Assembly (NCBI GenBank): GCA_028095005.1
Contig: CM051461.1
Span: 48,534,812-48,598,811, forward strand
DNA: 64,000 nt
Direction of reading: 5' to 3'
From: Rhynchospora pubera
Lineage: Eukaryota; Streptophyta; Magnoliopsida; Poales; Cyperaceae
Part shown: piece by piece, positions 22,326 through 34,434 of the stretch
Position numbering within the stretch: position 1 is the first letter of the stretch
How the letters are laid out: each line of letters opens with the position of its first letter
Translations under genes and position numbers: made by a program
The notes under the pieces: generated by a model
The model's database searches: none
What the model saw: only the letters and a program-made list of their open reading frames with translations
Told to the model about the DNA's origin: nothing

Positions 22326-22945
22326 TTTTTTATCAAAAGTGGCTCGAGAAGAGCCTCCATTGAAAATAAAAGATACGAGTCATACACAAGCATTCACATA
22401 ACAGGGACATCCACTCTCCTCTATCTTCTAATAAGAGGAGATCAAAAAGCCCTATCAAGGGAAAAAACTACTGTACTATCGGCAAGAACTGAAAAGACAC
22501 ACATCAAACGCACAAAAATACACCCAAGAAGACTAACACAGAGCACACAAACTTTTCAGTCAAACCATAACAGAGATAACATAGGCAGCATAGGAGTGAA
22601 TGGAAGTGAAGGAGGTTTGAAGAAACGACTAATTGAGGCTTTCCTCCCCGTCAGAAACATGCCCTTCACTTGTATCAGCACTCTGCATTGCTGCCAGATC
22701 TTTGAAGTTACTTTCCATCTGAGTGTTGAAACTTGTCTAGAGTTTAAAGAGACAAAGAGAGTTAAAGTAAATGGCGTGAGCTTGAGAACCCTTTACATCA
22801 TTAAAAATTCTCCTATTCCTCTCAATCCACACTGACCAAAGCTGCTAAAATAGTTTTAGCAAAGCACTTGTCCTCATTTCTAAGTATATTTATACTATCC
22901 CAAAGTCTATCTAAATTGGTAGGGTCCAAAACTATATTCTTATGG

Positions 22946-23191
22946 TTAAATAAAATTAAAGCCATATAAGAAAGGTTTGACAAAAGAACATTTAACAAAG
23001 AGGTGATCTACTGTCTCCTCATTGTTGCAAAACTGACATTTGTTTGGACCATGATGACCTCTCTTTATTAATTTATCATACGTCAGCACTTTGTTTTTTA
23101 AGATAAGCCAATGCAAACACTTATACTTTAGAGGTATCTCGATGTGCCAAACAGTGTCAGAAATACTAACAGTTATACCACTATTATTCAA
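22946..23191 (-). pseudogene. LINE zf-RVT (C-terminal zinc finger) remnant
   Basis: The 81-codon frame contains VWHIEIPLKYKCLHWLILKN followed by C-x2-C and H-x3-C (KCQFCNNEETVDHLFVKC), the zf-RVT module found after reverse transcriptase in plant LINEs. It is out of frame with the reverse transcriptase and ends at a stop, as expected for a decayed element. Confidence 0.85.
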
Positions 23192-23942
23192 GAAAGTATA
23201 AAGAGATTTTATAGTGAAGATTCCATTGTTTGTTGGGAGCCACCAAACACTGTCTTCTTCTTCTGAAATCCCACTATTACTTATAATATTTCAGCCCTAA
23301 GTTCTCTGGAAACCCCTCTTGTGAGGAAGAAATTAACTGATCCTCTATTCCAGACTTCAGCTAATGTTAAATGCTCTTTTTTCTTGAATTTGCTATAGAT
23401 CAGTGAAAATTGTTTGATAATTGAAGTATTGTTAGACCACATATCTTTCCAGAAATCTATATTACTTCCATTTCCTATAATTTTCCTACTATTAACTCTT
23501 AAAATTGGAAAGAGGTGTTGTAAGTTTTTTCAAAAGTGGGAAAAACCATCCATTCCATGTTTTCCAACGTATTTAACTCTAATAAGGTCCTTCCAGATGC
23601 CCTTATGTTCTCTATGCATATAGTTTCAGACCCATTTGGCTAACAATGCATAATTCATATGATGGAGGTTGAGTATACCTCATCCACCAAATTCTTTCCT
23701 TTTGCACAGTTGATCCCAATTAGCTAGGCTATATTTTCTTCTTTCATTTCCTTGCATAGAACCCCACAAAAATTTCTTTCTTATGGAGTCAATTTTGGAA
23801 ATAACCCATTTCGGGCACTTGAAGAAAGAGAGATAATATAGAGGAAGGAATGTTAGTACTGAATTAATAAGAACTACTCTCCCTCCAATAGAAAGGGCAT
23901 TACCTTTCCATCTGGAAAGCTTAGTTTGAAATTTATCAATAA

Positions 23943-24284
23943 TTACTTGCCAATCCCCTCTAGAGGGTTTTTCCAGTGTAATGGAAGCCCTAAATATCTA
24001 ATAGGAAGACTTCCAACTTTACACTGAAAGATACTGATAGCTAACTGTTTCTCATTATCGTTGAGATTGAGAGGAATCAATTCTGATTTTGCAAAGTTAA
24101 TTTTCAAGCCAGAAACTGCTTCAAAACCCCTTAAAGTACAAGCCAGCTTTTGTATCATGGTGCTATCATATCTAATGAATAACAGGGTGTCATCTGCATA
24201 TTGCAGATGCATAATTTTATTCCTATTTGCAATGATAAGGCCTACACCTTGAAAGTGATTGGAGCTAATACCTCTCTCAATCAA
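23943..24284 (-). pseudogene. LINE reverse transcriptase, YADD segment
   Basis: Carries MHLQYADDTLLF, the catalytic palm motif, then the SGLKIN and LGLPL motifs typical of plant L1 reverse transcriptases. Separated from the upstream part of the same domain (24471-25121) by stops at 24285-24470, where LRQGDPLS is still readable. Confidence 0.9.
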
Positions 24285-24470
24285 TTATAATAGACCCTCT
24301 ACAGCTAGATGAAAAGGTAAGAAGATAGTGGATCTCCTTGCCTAAGACCCTTCTTACATTCAAAATAGTTTCCAGTCACACCATTAATCTGAACTACTGC
24401 TTGTCCCCCTATTAACATTCTCTTAATCCAGTCGATCCAAGTCTGAGAGAAGCCTCTTTGATCTAGAGAG

Positions 24471-25121
24471 TCAAAGGAAATTCCAACTCACATTATCAAA
24501 GGCCTTCTCAAAATCTAACTTAAGAAGAAGCCCTTTTTCTTTGCTAGTATGGACAGAGTGTAGCAATTCATGAGCTGCTACCACGCCTTCTAAAATGAAT
24601 CTCCCTTTAAGAAACGCACTCTGGTTTGGTTTGTTAATTCTACATAGGATAGGAATTAATCTATTTGCTAAGACCTTACTGAATAGCTTGTAACAGCAAT
24701 TCAGTAATCCTATTGGTCTATATTCTGATATTCTGGAGGCTTCACTAATCTTAGGTATCAAGCAGATATTAGCTTTATTAAAGCAGGCTATATCAAGGTT
24801 CCCTAAGGCAAAGTCATTAAAAAGGCTCATAATATCTATTTTTAGAATGTCCCAATAGGTTTGATAAAATAAAGGAGACAAACCATCAGGACCAGGGGTT
24901 TTATCAGGGTGCATTTGAAAAAGAGCTGTTTTGACTTCCTCAATGCTGAAAGGTTGATAGATGGAAGCATTTTCATCAAAGGACACTTTTTCACTTGAGT
25001 CCCATATATTCCTATTGAGATGACCAATAGAGTTGCTAGGGAAGCCAAACAAATTTCTGTAAAACTCAAGTACATGATTTTGGATAATGGCTGAGTCTCT
25101 AATCTCTCTACCATTAATCAC
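24471..25121 (-). pseudogene. LINE reverse transcriptase, fingers/palm segment
   Basis: 216 codons with KTPGPDG, YRPIGLLNCCYKLFSKVL, NQSAFLKGR and KLDFEKAFDNVSW, the last holding the first catalytic Asp. This is the N-terminal half of the domain; it stops at 24471. Confidence 0.9.
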
Positions 25122-25397
25122 AAGATGATGTATATAATTTTTTCCTCTTCTAATAGAGGCAGCTTTGTGAAAGAATTTTGTATTGGCATCTCCTTCATAA
25201 AGCTAGGTTACTTTAGATCTCATTTTTCAATGAGTTTTCTCATTTTTATAGATATCATAAAGCTCCTTTTTGGCTTCAATAAAACTATTTAAGTCTACAT
25301 GCTCAATTATCCTATCCTCAAGAATGTCCTCCAATTCTTTAATTTCAGAAATGAGATTATTTTTCTTGTCTCTAATTTCTTTTCTTAAATTGCTACT

Positions 25398-26136
25398 TCA
25401 TCCCTTAAGTTTATTAGAGATAAAGGCTAACTTGGAGCACCAATTATAGGCTTTATTAAAACCAAGATTATTCTGAGGCCACCAATCCCTCATTCTATCC
25501 ATCAGGTCATCATGCTTAGTCCAGTTTCTTTCAAATTTAAAGAAGTACTTGATATTTTCTTGAATACTACCAGTATCAAAAATGAGAGGAGAGTGGTCTG
25601 AGAAGGTTCTAGCTAGACTATAGGAGTAAGAGAAAGGAAAGATGTCAATCAATTCTTGGTTAATAAAAAACCTATCTAAACAAGCAAATTGTCTACTATT
25701 ACCTCCCCTGACCCAAGTGTATTTCCTTTCTATAACTCTAAAATCCAAAAGATTAAAGGTATCAATCCAATTGTTGAAGTTACTTGTACTTCTAACATCA
25801 AAGGAGATTCCCTTCCTTTTAGATCTTTTCCTAACCGCATTGAAGTCTTCACTAATAATCCATGGATCAAGGATAGTGTTGCCAAGACTGCTAATTTTAT
25901 TCCAAAATTGTTGTTTCTGGCTATTATCCACAGGACCATAGAGACTAGTAAAAACTAAAGCAGTGTTGCTGGCAGAATGAATAACTTTGACTGAGATAGA
26001 GAAGGTATTTACTATCAAGTTCTCTATTTTGAAAACATTAGAGTTAACTCCTACTAGCACCCCACCAGCTGTTCCAGTAGCAGGGATATAATTCCAAATG
26101 AAATTATTATTAATGGCATTAAGAGATCTCTTATGA
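25398..26136 (-). pseudogene. LINE APE endonuclease, truncated
   Basis: From 26060 down, 220 codons contain SLYGP, DFNAVR and FSDHSPL, the latter two being catalytic motifs of the APE endonuclease. The usual G before DFN is E (SEDFN). The same frame extends back through 26136 (PATGTAGG) with no start codon. The first strands of the domain are absent because the element is 5'-truncated. Confidence 0.85.
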
Positions 26137-26189
26137 AAGTGATTTTTTTATAAAAGATCTCTTAATGCCATTAATAATAATTTCATTTA
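26097..26189. repeat. Inverted repeat at the LINE 5' end
   Basis: The 36 bases from about 26097 (AATGAAATTATTATTAATGG...) recur as an inverted copy ending at about 26189, with roughly 20 bases between. The outer arm abuts the right target-site duplication, so it was added during integration. Confidence 0.85.
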
Positions 26190-26202
26190 GAACTTAGAAC
26201 TT
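26187..26202. repeat. LINE target-site duplication, right copy
   Basis: TTAGAACTTAGAACTT, identical to 22310-22325; the first two T's may be shared with the fold-back arm. Confidence 0.9.
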
Positions 26203-26831
26203 ACAACTTAGATCAGGGTTTTGAACCCCAAAGTACAGCTAGTTTTTATGTTACTTTTTATTTCTGGATATGCAATTTTTTATTCCCTTGCTCACTAGTC
26301 TCTATCGGTGCTTTGATTCATTCTATAAAGGCAATATAGATGCAAAATTTTATTTCTTTTCTTGGTCAATGCACGTTGCTCGCTATCTGCGATGTGAACA
26401 CTGAACGCTATAGATTCCAAAACAATTAAGAAACAAATATGGTTATTTATTTTTCAACAATCAAAATTAAATTATATAAATATAAAAAATATTAAAAAAT
26501 ACATACAAATCATTATTTGAGGGGAAAAATAAAACTTTTTAATATACAAGTCATGATTTGGTGGGGTATGGCTAAGTTTGTTTTTTGAAAGAACGATCAT
26601 AGTATCATTCATTGAAAGAATGATATTACAATACTATTGTTAAAATTTAGATTATTGAAGTAATATTTTTGAAATTTAATAATAATTGAATATTATTTTT
26701 TATTTTTCTGGTCGGAAGAGAGATTGAAATTTCATAAAACACCAGAGGCAGGACTCAATACATCCTCTAGTACTAACTCCTCTATTGGCCCAGAAAGTTC
26801 TTTAGCCAGCACATCCACCGGAGCAAAACAC
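26203..26831. other. Intergenic with a LINE-tail-like insert
   Basis: AT-rich, no gene. At about 26580-26640 a short T-run is followed by a stem-loop (GAACGAT...ATCATTC) and CATTGAAAG, resembling a minus-strand LINE 3' tail. No duplication was found around it. Confidence 0.4.
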
Positions 26832-26834
26832 TTA

Positions 26835-27134
26835 GGCTCTTTTTGGATAGTTAGGAATAAGAACTATTCTAGACTAAATAGCTATTCGGGACTAAGAAAC
26901 CATCCAAACAGTCCAGGATTAAGAGTTTATTCTTAATCAAACTAAGATTAGTTAATCCAACATTTTGTTAGAATAAGAGTTGAGATTAGAAAGAAAAGCT
27001 CATTATTTATTCTTTCCTCATCCAAACAAAAAGTCTTAATCTGAGATTAAGCTTATTCTTAAGAATTTAGGATTAAGAATCTTAATCCTGAATAGCTAAT
27101 CCTACTCTTAATCTCATACGATCCAAACAGAGCC
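26835..27134. mobile_element. Tourist (PIF/Harbinger) MITE, 300 bp
   Basis: Termini GGCTCTTTTTGGAT and, on the other strand, GGCTCTGTTTGGATCG; target-site duplication TTA at 26832-26834 and 27135-27137. The interior is rich in inverted GATTAAGA / TCTTAATC words. Both the duplication and termini are standard for Tourist elements. Confidence 0.85.
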
Positions 27135-27716
27135 TTATACTTTTACTACTTGCTGATGACATTTCTTCTGTTTTGCAACGGTAAGTAATTGGTCATTTCA
27201 TTGTATTTGCACTGTATATCAGCATATATCTATAGTCTATAGTATTAATTAAATTCCGTGGGTGTCGGAACCGTTTTTTCTTCCCGTCAGCGACACGACC
27301 ATCTAACTATCCGTTTATTTCCGACTAAAATCTGATCGTTCTTTTTTTTTCTCCTCTTTTAGAATTTAGACCTATCCAGCGCCTCTCTCTTCCCATACTC
27401 GACTCATTTCTCTCTACCTCCTGCTCCGGGTCCTCTCCCACCGCCTCTCTGCCGCCACAACCTCTCCACACCTCTCCTGATGCCTCTCTGCCCCCACCTC
27501 CCACCCCTCCTCTTTCGCACCCCTCCTGAAGTCTCTCCGTCGCCCCCTCCTCCTCTGGCAACTAATGCTCCACCTCTTCTCCATCGCCCCTAAAGTCTCG
27601 ACAGATTCTTTGCCTCTCTCAGTGGCTCCCTCCTGAGTTGTTCTTCATGGTGTCACACGATATTCGTCGCCTAATGATCTTCTCTCCATGGATGCTCTTT
27701 CACATCTCTCCTTTGC

Positions 27717-27859
27717 TTGCTGAGCCTCTCTCCAAGGCTTCCAGATGGAAATAGAAGAAAAGGTGGTCACCTCCTAAGTCTCTCTCTGTCGTTCTATAGA
27801 AAAAACGAAGGGGTGGCAGAGCCTTTATTGCAATCAATGGATATCTTACAAAATTTCAG
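27717..27859 (+). pseudogene. Captured exon-like segment A in Helitron
   Basis: An open frame reads through this segment and reaches a GT donor context CAG|GTGCGTG at 27859/27860, with the last codons reading MDILQNF. The frame continues into intron-like sequence and stops at 27905. Family not recognised. Confidence 0.3.
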
Positions 27860-29300
27860 GTGCGTGAAGTTATTTGGGTTTAATTTTTTTTTCTATAGTC
27901 TTTAAGTCTTCAAGTAATAGTTTAAATTTGGGTTTATGAGGTGTTTATTCTTTTGTAATGAGAAAAGGGTATAATATTCCTTCCTGCAGTTCAAAATTAT
28001 AGTATTGGATTATTGGATTTTATTTGGATACGATTTGTGGTCTAAAATTGAAAGGCAAATTATCTTTTAATCTGTATACTAGACTTTGATTTCAATCTGT
28101 ATACTCATGGTATCTGCCTATATAAAAAAATAAAAACAAGAGAAAGATTTTCAAGTGGCCTGATCATGATGTACAATAGAGTTTATATGATAGGATCAGA
28201 AACGGAAGTTAATATGGTTAATGCACACAAACATGAAATTTTTGTAGTACAACCTAAACCCAGCCATGGTAATTCAATTCCTTGAAACATATATGGATAC
28301 CATTCTATTTCATTCCATTAGGCCAGGTAGCAGTAAGAAATGATAAAGGGGCTCTTTTGCAAAATTTCCGATTAGACTGGCTTAGAATCTCTTAGCTTAT
28401 GCTTTGAGGAACCCTTGTTTCTCTTTTAACGAATGTCAAAGTCTATTCAACAAAAGTGTTGCACTCTGAGCATATCTGAATCTTTATTCTTGAAATAAAT
28501 TGATAAGTGGCACTTAGTAATATCTTTCATAGAGGGTTTCTTTGCATAACACCATAGTTAGGCTGCCAAATATTTGAAACTCTCTTTGCATGGTTTAATT
28601 GCTTTTAATGTCGATTACTGAGTTATTTTGCATACACTGGATGTTTATTTAATAGACACTTGCATCTGTTATAAGAATCCAGATTATATATATATATTCA
28701 CTGATGCAAGTTTTTCTCATAAAATATAAGAATTCGTAATGTTCCTTTTCAATTATGTATTTGTTTTATTGTTGAGACAATGTGGACAATTTTTGTTTGG
28801 TTATGAATTGTTATTGAACCCTCTTCTTTCTTACTGGTAGAGGTAAGAAGCAAATTATCATGTTCGCATCTAATTTTCAACACACTTAGTAAAAGGGTAT
28901 TTTTGGCAGAATTGAATAAAACTTTTAACTGCATATACTATATGGTCAAAGACATCTTCTGTAAAATTTATAGAATTTTTGAGACTTATAGATTAATTAC
29001 AAACAATTTTCGAAATCAGACAGAATTTTATCAATTCCATAAAGTTTGTTTCTGATTACTCAAAGGGAATAAATTCTTCCTTAATTTACAAGTAGTTTTA
29101 CCCTGCGATTGATGTTAATGATTTACATTTGCAGGCCAATTTAGCAAAATTTGGAGGAAACAGATATGGAAGAACATGCATAGGTTTAAATGACATATAC
29201 CTCAGCCAGGCAACATTACATAAGTTCGGTTAATGCTTTATAAACATTAGGTGGTGTTGCATAAGTAACTTTCAATTCAGCACTACCCTCTCAGCCTTTA

Positions 29301-29402
29301 ATGGCAATTGATATGGGACTTCAGCCAGCAAGAAGAGGTGCTGCAAGGTGGGTGTTGCTATCTCTTGAGTTTTCTCTTCCTTTAATGGAATCTTTCAAGC
29401 AG
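29301..29402 (+). pseudogene. Captured exon-like segment B in Helitron
   Basis: ATG at 29301 opens exactly 34 codons (MAIDMGLQPARRGAARWVLL...) ending at CAG|GTACTA, a good 5' splice site in phase 0. Composition is protein-like. Family not recognised. Confidence 0.35.
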
Positions 29403-29855
29403 GTACTATAATCTCCTTTTTTTAATTTTTGGTTTGTGATTGATTACGCTATCAAGAATTTAGTTCCTCTTGAGTTGCTAGGTTAAGTTGCTATAATACA
29501 CGTTTGTTTAAATGCTCAACGAGAATGAATGACTACACTTGAAATATTTAGAGCAAGGCTAAATTAACAACGACATTTTTGTGGATATAGGTTTCACTGG
29601 TATCTAAAAAGAAAATGATTTAGTTAGATAATAGGAAAAAAACTTAGTATCAGTGGATTTCGTACGCACCTTAAATTATGAGCAACTATTCTAGAATTTA
29701 TTGGTTTTGATGTTTAATAGTGATTATTTATGTTATTTATATATGTTTCTTTTGGACGGTAAGAACTCATATTGGTTGAGCTAGAATTCACTCTATGTTA
29801 TTGGATACAAGAAACCATGGCAATCTTATTATTGGTGGTGTTCTTATTTACACAG

Positions 29856-29993
29856 GGAGAAAGATATGAAAAAATAATTGCAGTATGTGTTGACGTTCCA
29901 AAGTTCCACCATTACAATGATCTTAGTGAGCTTCCTCTTTGTATCTTCGTCGACTTGCTGAAATTTGTCACTTCGTTGAAGATTGTATGTTGA
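29856..29993 (+). pseudogene. Captured exon-like segment C in Helitron
   Basis: Begins after TTACACAG, a 3' splice site, and reads on in the phase left by segment B (GERYEKIIAVCVDVPKFHH...) to a stop at 29991-29993. Together B and C would form a continuous reading frame across a 453-bp intron. I do not recognise the protein. Confidence 0.35.
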
Positions 29994-30380
29994 AGTTTCT
30001 TTTTATACTCTTAGAAACGTTTTGACTGTACAAGAACACAATATAACAAGCAGTCATTGTAGGGACATTAAGGCAGTTAGTTTTAATTTGATCTCTTTTA
30101 TTCTTCACAAAGGAGTTATGAACTATATATCAAATTGGTACCGATGCTAATGTAAAGACAATGAAATCTGAAAATTTGATCATTTCCAAAATCTTTTGTT
30201 TTACTTCAATAGATTAAGAAATTTGAAAGAAAAAATGGAGATAATTCTCAATATAAAATATAAAAAAACAAAGTTGAAGACATCATTAAAAACAAAAATT
30301 AGATAATTCAGGTGGAAGATCACATTTGTTAATTATTAAAAATTCGCTAAGGCGCGACGAAGTCACGCTTCCCCACCTAG

Positions 30381-31014
30381 TTATATATAATACTTGTAAA
30401 TTGACAAGTTATGGCGTTCATAAAACATTTTTTTTTTGGCATCATCTGTAATTATTGCATCTCAGGCGATAAGGTACACTGTTATGTGTACATGCAGGTA
30501 GCCTTAGAATTCTTATTTCTTCAGTGCACTATGATCCATGAAATGATCAATTGTTGGGAGCCATCACAAAGATTTGACTTGTTACATTTCGAAAGAGCAA
30601 TTTTTTTTTCTCAAAATGTACACAACTTAACAGAAGCATCATTAAAATAATAAAGTCTCAAATACAAAATCCGGTCTATTCGACCCTAAACGAGTTTATA
30701 ATCTCGCAGCGGAAGACACACTAAAATAACAAACTTCTCGTAATATTTAGTAAATAATCTTAAACTACTCATAATTAAAAACTAAATAATTTCTAGATTA
30801 ACTTCACGCAGCGACTCCAGCTATTAGCAATATTCTTATTCCAATACTGTCTCTGTGGATTAAAAATGGAGGTGAGTATAATTTTCAACTCAATAGGAAC
30901 AATCTCGACTTCCAACCTCTGGAAGTCAATGGGAGGTACCATTCAAAAGATTATAAAATTGAATAAGTCAACTTATCAAAATAAATCAAAATCCAACCAA
31001 TTATCAACATAGTA
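30381..31014. other. Unassigned repeat-like DNA
   Basis: No gene. The end of this stretch (AAATCAAAATCCAACCAAT, then TCAACATAGTA) is nearly repeated at 34478-34510, right of the two TA-targeted elements, so both sides may belong to one older repeat that they interrupted. Confidence 0.35.
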
Positions 31015-31030
31015 ATATATATATATATAT

Positions 31031-33994
31031 AGTTTTGTTACGGTGAGATGCATCACACCAGCCCTTCCGTGAGACGCAATCTGGACCGTCTGATCTATTT
31101 TAAAATTCGAATAGATCGCTGAGATGGATCGGCGCTGGATCGATTAAAATTTTTCTGTTCCGTATCTCTGTCACCTTCTCTTTGCCTTCATCTCTCCCTT
31201 TCTTTGAAATAGAATCACAGATTACGCATTTACGCTCTCGACAAAAGAGAAAAAAAAAAACCTAGCTCTTTGATTAGCTTCACTGCCCCCTCACACATGA
31301 GTAACTCTGATCTCTCGGTAGCAACCTAGAAAGGTGGCGCTCTTCGATTTCTCTTCTTTCCGACGTCCGTCTCGATCTCTCTTGCTCGATTTGGCGGAAT
31401 TCTAGATTTCCCTCTTTCACTTAGAAGCCAATCTCAAGGACAACAATAAGCGATCCAAGAAGCACTGTTTTCCCTTTTCAATTTCTCTTCGTATGTAGCT
31501 TTCCCCTCTTCAATTTTAACGATCCAAATAAGCTCTCTCTTTGACTTTTGCTTCAGCATATATTTATATAGACAGATAATCCTAAAAATGTCCTCTCTCT
31601 TTCTTCAAAAAATAATCAATGAATTTGATCTTAATGGGTGTAATCTTTGCTCAGCCATGGGTGTAACTTTGTAGACGAATATTTTTTTCTTTAGCTTAAG
31701 AAACTTAATTTTACTGGCTACGGTTTTTTTTTTAGATATTTCTGATTTTAATTTAGAGTTCTTATTGTTTTATGGAGACATCAGTATTACCTCTTTTCTT
31801 ACTCTTCACACTCGTTTCCTATCAGTAATATTAATTTTTCTCATTCCAGATTTTTATTATTGCAATTTTCTCATCTATCTTTCATATAGCACTCTTGAAA
31901 CTACTACACCTGGTTTCTCTCTTGCCTCATGCTAGAATTTGGTTTATTGAAACACTTTGAATGTCGTTTGCTTAGTTCTTATTGGAACATTACTTACTGG
32001 TATGCTAACTGAAATTATATTATTTGGTAATTAAGGGAGTCATGAGAACTAACTAAAGTCTGTTATTTTTTCTTTTAGGATAAGAAATGAGCACTCAAAG
32101 TAGCCATGGATGAATTTGGATGGAGCAACTCGCTAAATGAAGAAATGACGAAGTAAAGAAGCAATTGGATGATAAGTTGAAGCAATTAGAAGAAATGAAT
32201 AAATAAGTGTCTGGTACCTTTAATTAGAGAAGAGGGGTACCTTTCATTAGAGAATAACGGGAGTTGATGATTATAAGTTATGTTGTAATTTTCATTTCTT
32301 TCTTTTGAGAGCTATTGGTTTGTACTTTATAGCTATTTCTAGATTATTGTTATTGTTATCTTATTTTTGCTGGCGCTATTTATTTGATTGCTTATTGCTT
32401 AATCGTTCTCTTGATTGTATAATGGATGTACTCTGATATATTCAATATGCTTGTACCATTAACTTGAGTGTTAGATTGTTTATTAACTTGTGCCATTCCT
32501 TTGTTTATTCAGTTATGCTTATACCATTTAATCAATATTCTTGCAATAGTTGAGATTGTTTGAGGTAAGTTGAGATCCATTAAACACCAAATGCATGTAC
32601 CAATATATGCTTGTACCAAATGAATGTAACTGGATTTCTTAAAAAAAAAAAACCAGTAATAAAAAAATTCCAAACAAAAAGGAAAGTGCAACCGAATGAG
32701 CTAATTAAACTCATCTTATCAAATTCACAAAATGAACCATCATATAAACTTAACAAGTATATCACAGTACATCACAGAAATTGTGTCTTAACAAGCACAT
32801 GACTTAAAACAAGCTTAGAAACAGAAATAATATCTTAACATACATCATAGAAATAGTATCTTACAAAACAAGCTTGGTATCTCAACTATCATCACAGAAG
32901 TAGTGTCTTAACAAATAACAAATTTAAATAAAACAAAAATTTGGCCTTTGTTGGTTTTATCTGATTCTTCACTTGTCTCCATTTCCAAGGGCCTAATTAA
33001 ACAATACAAATACACTAACTTGCCATGACCCATTTTTTATCCGTCTCATCCTATCAATCGATGCACTCTTTTGACCCAACGTTTGTTGATGCCTGTCAAT
33101 CGATGCTCTCTTTTGACCCAGCATTTGTTGATGCCTATCAATCGATGCTCTATGGTCAAATATAAGAAAAATAAATAAAAAATATAAGGACATACAGAAA
33201 AAGAAGATGTTTCAGAGAAAATTATAAGGACATATAATAAAACTGTATACAAATAAGTAAAAGTATACATCCATGGTTGAAAAATAAGAAAATTTAATCA
33301 TCAATTGCCAAAATAAAAAGCTGGTTTCTAAGTTATTATTTTTAAGAGAAACAAACTGACTAAGGTAACTCGGTTGTCCCTCTTCCAATTCAAAGCATTG
33401 CTAACCGTTAGACATGGTTTAAGAGAAGGAATTCACAAAAATTTAAGCAAATCAAGAAATTGCTAACAGTTAACATTTACGCAACAGAAGATCGTTCAGA
33501 TCGAAGGTAAGTCGAGAAAAATCAAGGAATTTCTAACAGTTTGAGTTTGAGAGAAACAAAACCTGGTTTAAAAGAGGGCAAACTCGAAGAGGAAGCGCTA
33601 ATCACACCTAGAGAGATACGAGGACTCGCCAGAGGTCAGAATCGAGCTTCTCAGATTTCGTCTAGGGTTTCAGAGGCTGATTTTCTAGTGTTCGAGGAGG
33701 AGATTTCAAAGAGAGGGAGAGAGACGATATGAACTCTAGCTCCAATCCATTTTTTCTAGGGTTTGTTTTGAGGAGGCGCAGATGGAATCGATTCTTTTTC
33801 AGAGAGATTGAAAGAGACGAAATAAAGAGGAGAGAAGATAACGGAGAAGGATAGATGGAACGGAAAATTTTAATGATCCAGCGCCAGTCTATCGCAAATC
33901 AATCTCAGCGATCCACACGAATTTTAAAACAGATCGGACAATCCAGATTGTGACTCATAGAAGGACTGGTGTGATGCATCTCACCGTAGCAAAA

Positions 33995-33998
<4 letters not shown>
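31031..33998. mobile_element. Inverted-repeat transposon in a TA microsatellite
   Basis: Both ends carry about 190-base inverted repeats starting AGTTTTGTTACGGTGAG / GAATTTTGCTACGGTGAG and sharing ATGCATCACACCAG and TTTTAAAATTCG. Both ends lie inside (TA)n runs (31015-31030 and 33999-34030). The inside (2.6 kb) has no transposase; a short + strand stretch at 32085-32205 suggests a decayed coding region (KKQLDDK-like), and a 42-bp coding-type minisatellite lies at 33052-33150. A non-autonomous DNA element; compare rice Micron elements, which also sit in TA microsatellites. Confidence 0.7.
33052..33150 (-). repeat. 42-bp minisatellite, in frame on minus strand
   Basis: TATCAATCGATGC recurs at 33052, 33094 and 33136. 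The 42-bp unit keeps an open frame on the minus strand (14-residue unit ASIDRHQQTLGQKR), so it may come from a coding exon. Two and a fraction units. Confidence 0.75.
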
Positions 33999-34030
<32 letters not shown>

Positions 34031-34033
<3 letters not shown>

Positions 34034-34434
34034 TTTAGCTACGGTGAGTCGCGACTCACGGACCCTCCGGTGAGTCGCGACCAAAACTCCTAGATCTAGA
34101 TCAAAATGACCGATCCAAACCGTCCAATATGATCTCCCTATTGAAATCTCCGTACAAACCAAACTTTCTATTTTTTCGAAAATTTTAAGTATTTTTTTCG
34201 GATTTTAAAAAACTGATGTTTTTGAATGGTTCAGAACCAATTAGATTAACGATTTTCTAAAATTTCAAAAAAATACTTAAAAATTTCGAAAAAATGAAAA
34301 ATTTGGTCTACATGGAGATTTCAATAGGGAGATCATAATGGACGATTTGGATCGGACATTTTGATCTAGATCTAGGAGTTTTGGTCGCGACTCATCGGAG
34401 GGTCCGTGAGTCGCGACTCACCGTAGCTAAACTC
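34031..34434. mobile_element. 404-bp fold-back element between TA repeats
   Basis: Nearly complete inverted repeat: left end GAGTTTAGCTACGGTGAGTC, right end its complement, arms of about 150 bases including GATCTAGATCTAGGAG-like sequence. Both sides are (TA)n. The CTACGGTGAG terminus is shared with the larger neighbour at 31031-33998. Reading frames here only translate TA repeats (YIYIYI). Confidence 0.8.

Larger units (their letters stand above)
22326..26186 (-). mobile_element. Degenerate L1-type LINE, 5'-truncated
   Basis: Minus-strand non-LTR retrotransposon between perfect 16-bp target-site duplications. Its 3' end (low coordinates) is a short poly(A) (T-run 22324-22331) preceded by a GGCTC...GAGCC stem-loop. 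In transcription order it encodes part of an APE-type endonuclease, reverse transcriptase with PGPDG, DFEKAF, LRQGDPLS and YADD motifs, and a zinc-finger (zf-RVT) region. Frames are broken by several stops and shifts, so it is inactive. The first ORF and the endonuclease N-terminus are missing; the 5' end carries a fold-back. Confidence 0.9.
27229..30380 (+). mobile_element. Non-autonomous Helitron with exon-like cargo
   Basis: Starts TCTATAGTCTATAGT after an A (27228) and ends CTAG (30377-30380) before a T, the Helitron A^T target. Nine bases before CTAG is the 3' hairpin GCGCGAC-GAA-GTCACGC with one mismatch. No Rep/helicase is encoded. The inside holds a CT-rich leader-like stretch (27345-27720) and three exon-like pieces with splice signals, as in gene-capturing Helitrons. 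The 5' end is supported only by sequence resemblance and the TC start. Confidence 0.65.

Noticed and set aside
24842..25114. 90-codon minus-strand frame
   Set aside because: Shadow of the LINE reverse transcriptase in another frame.
33052..33150. Spaced repeats resembling a CRISPR array
   Set aside because: Copies are directly adjacent, with no unique spacers, in a plant genome.
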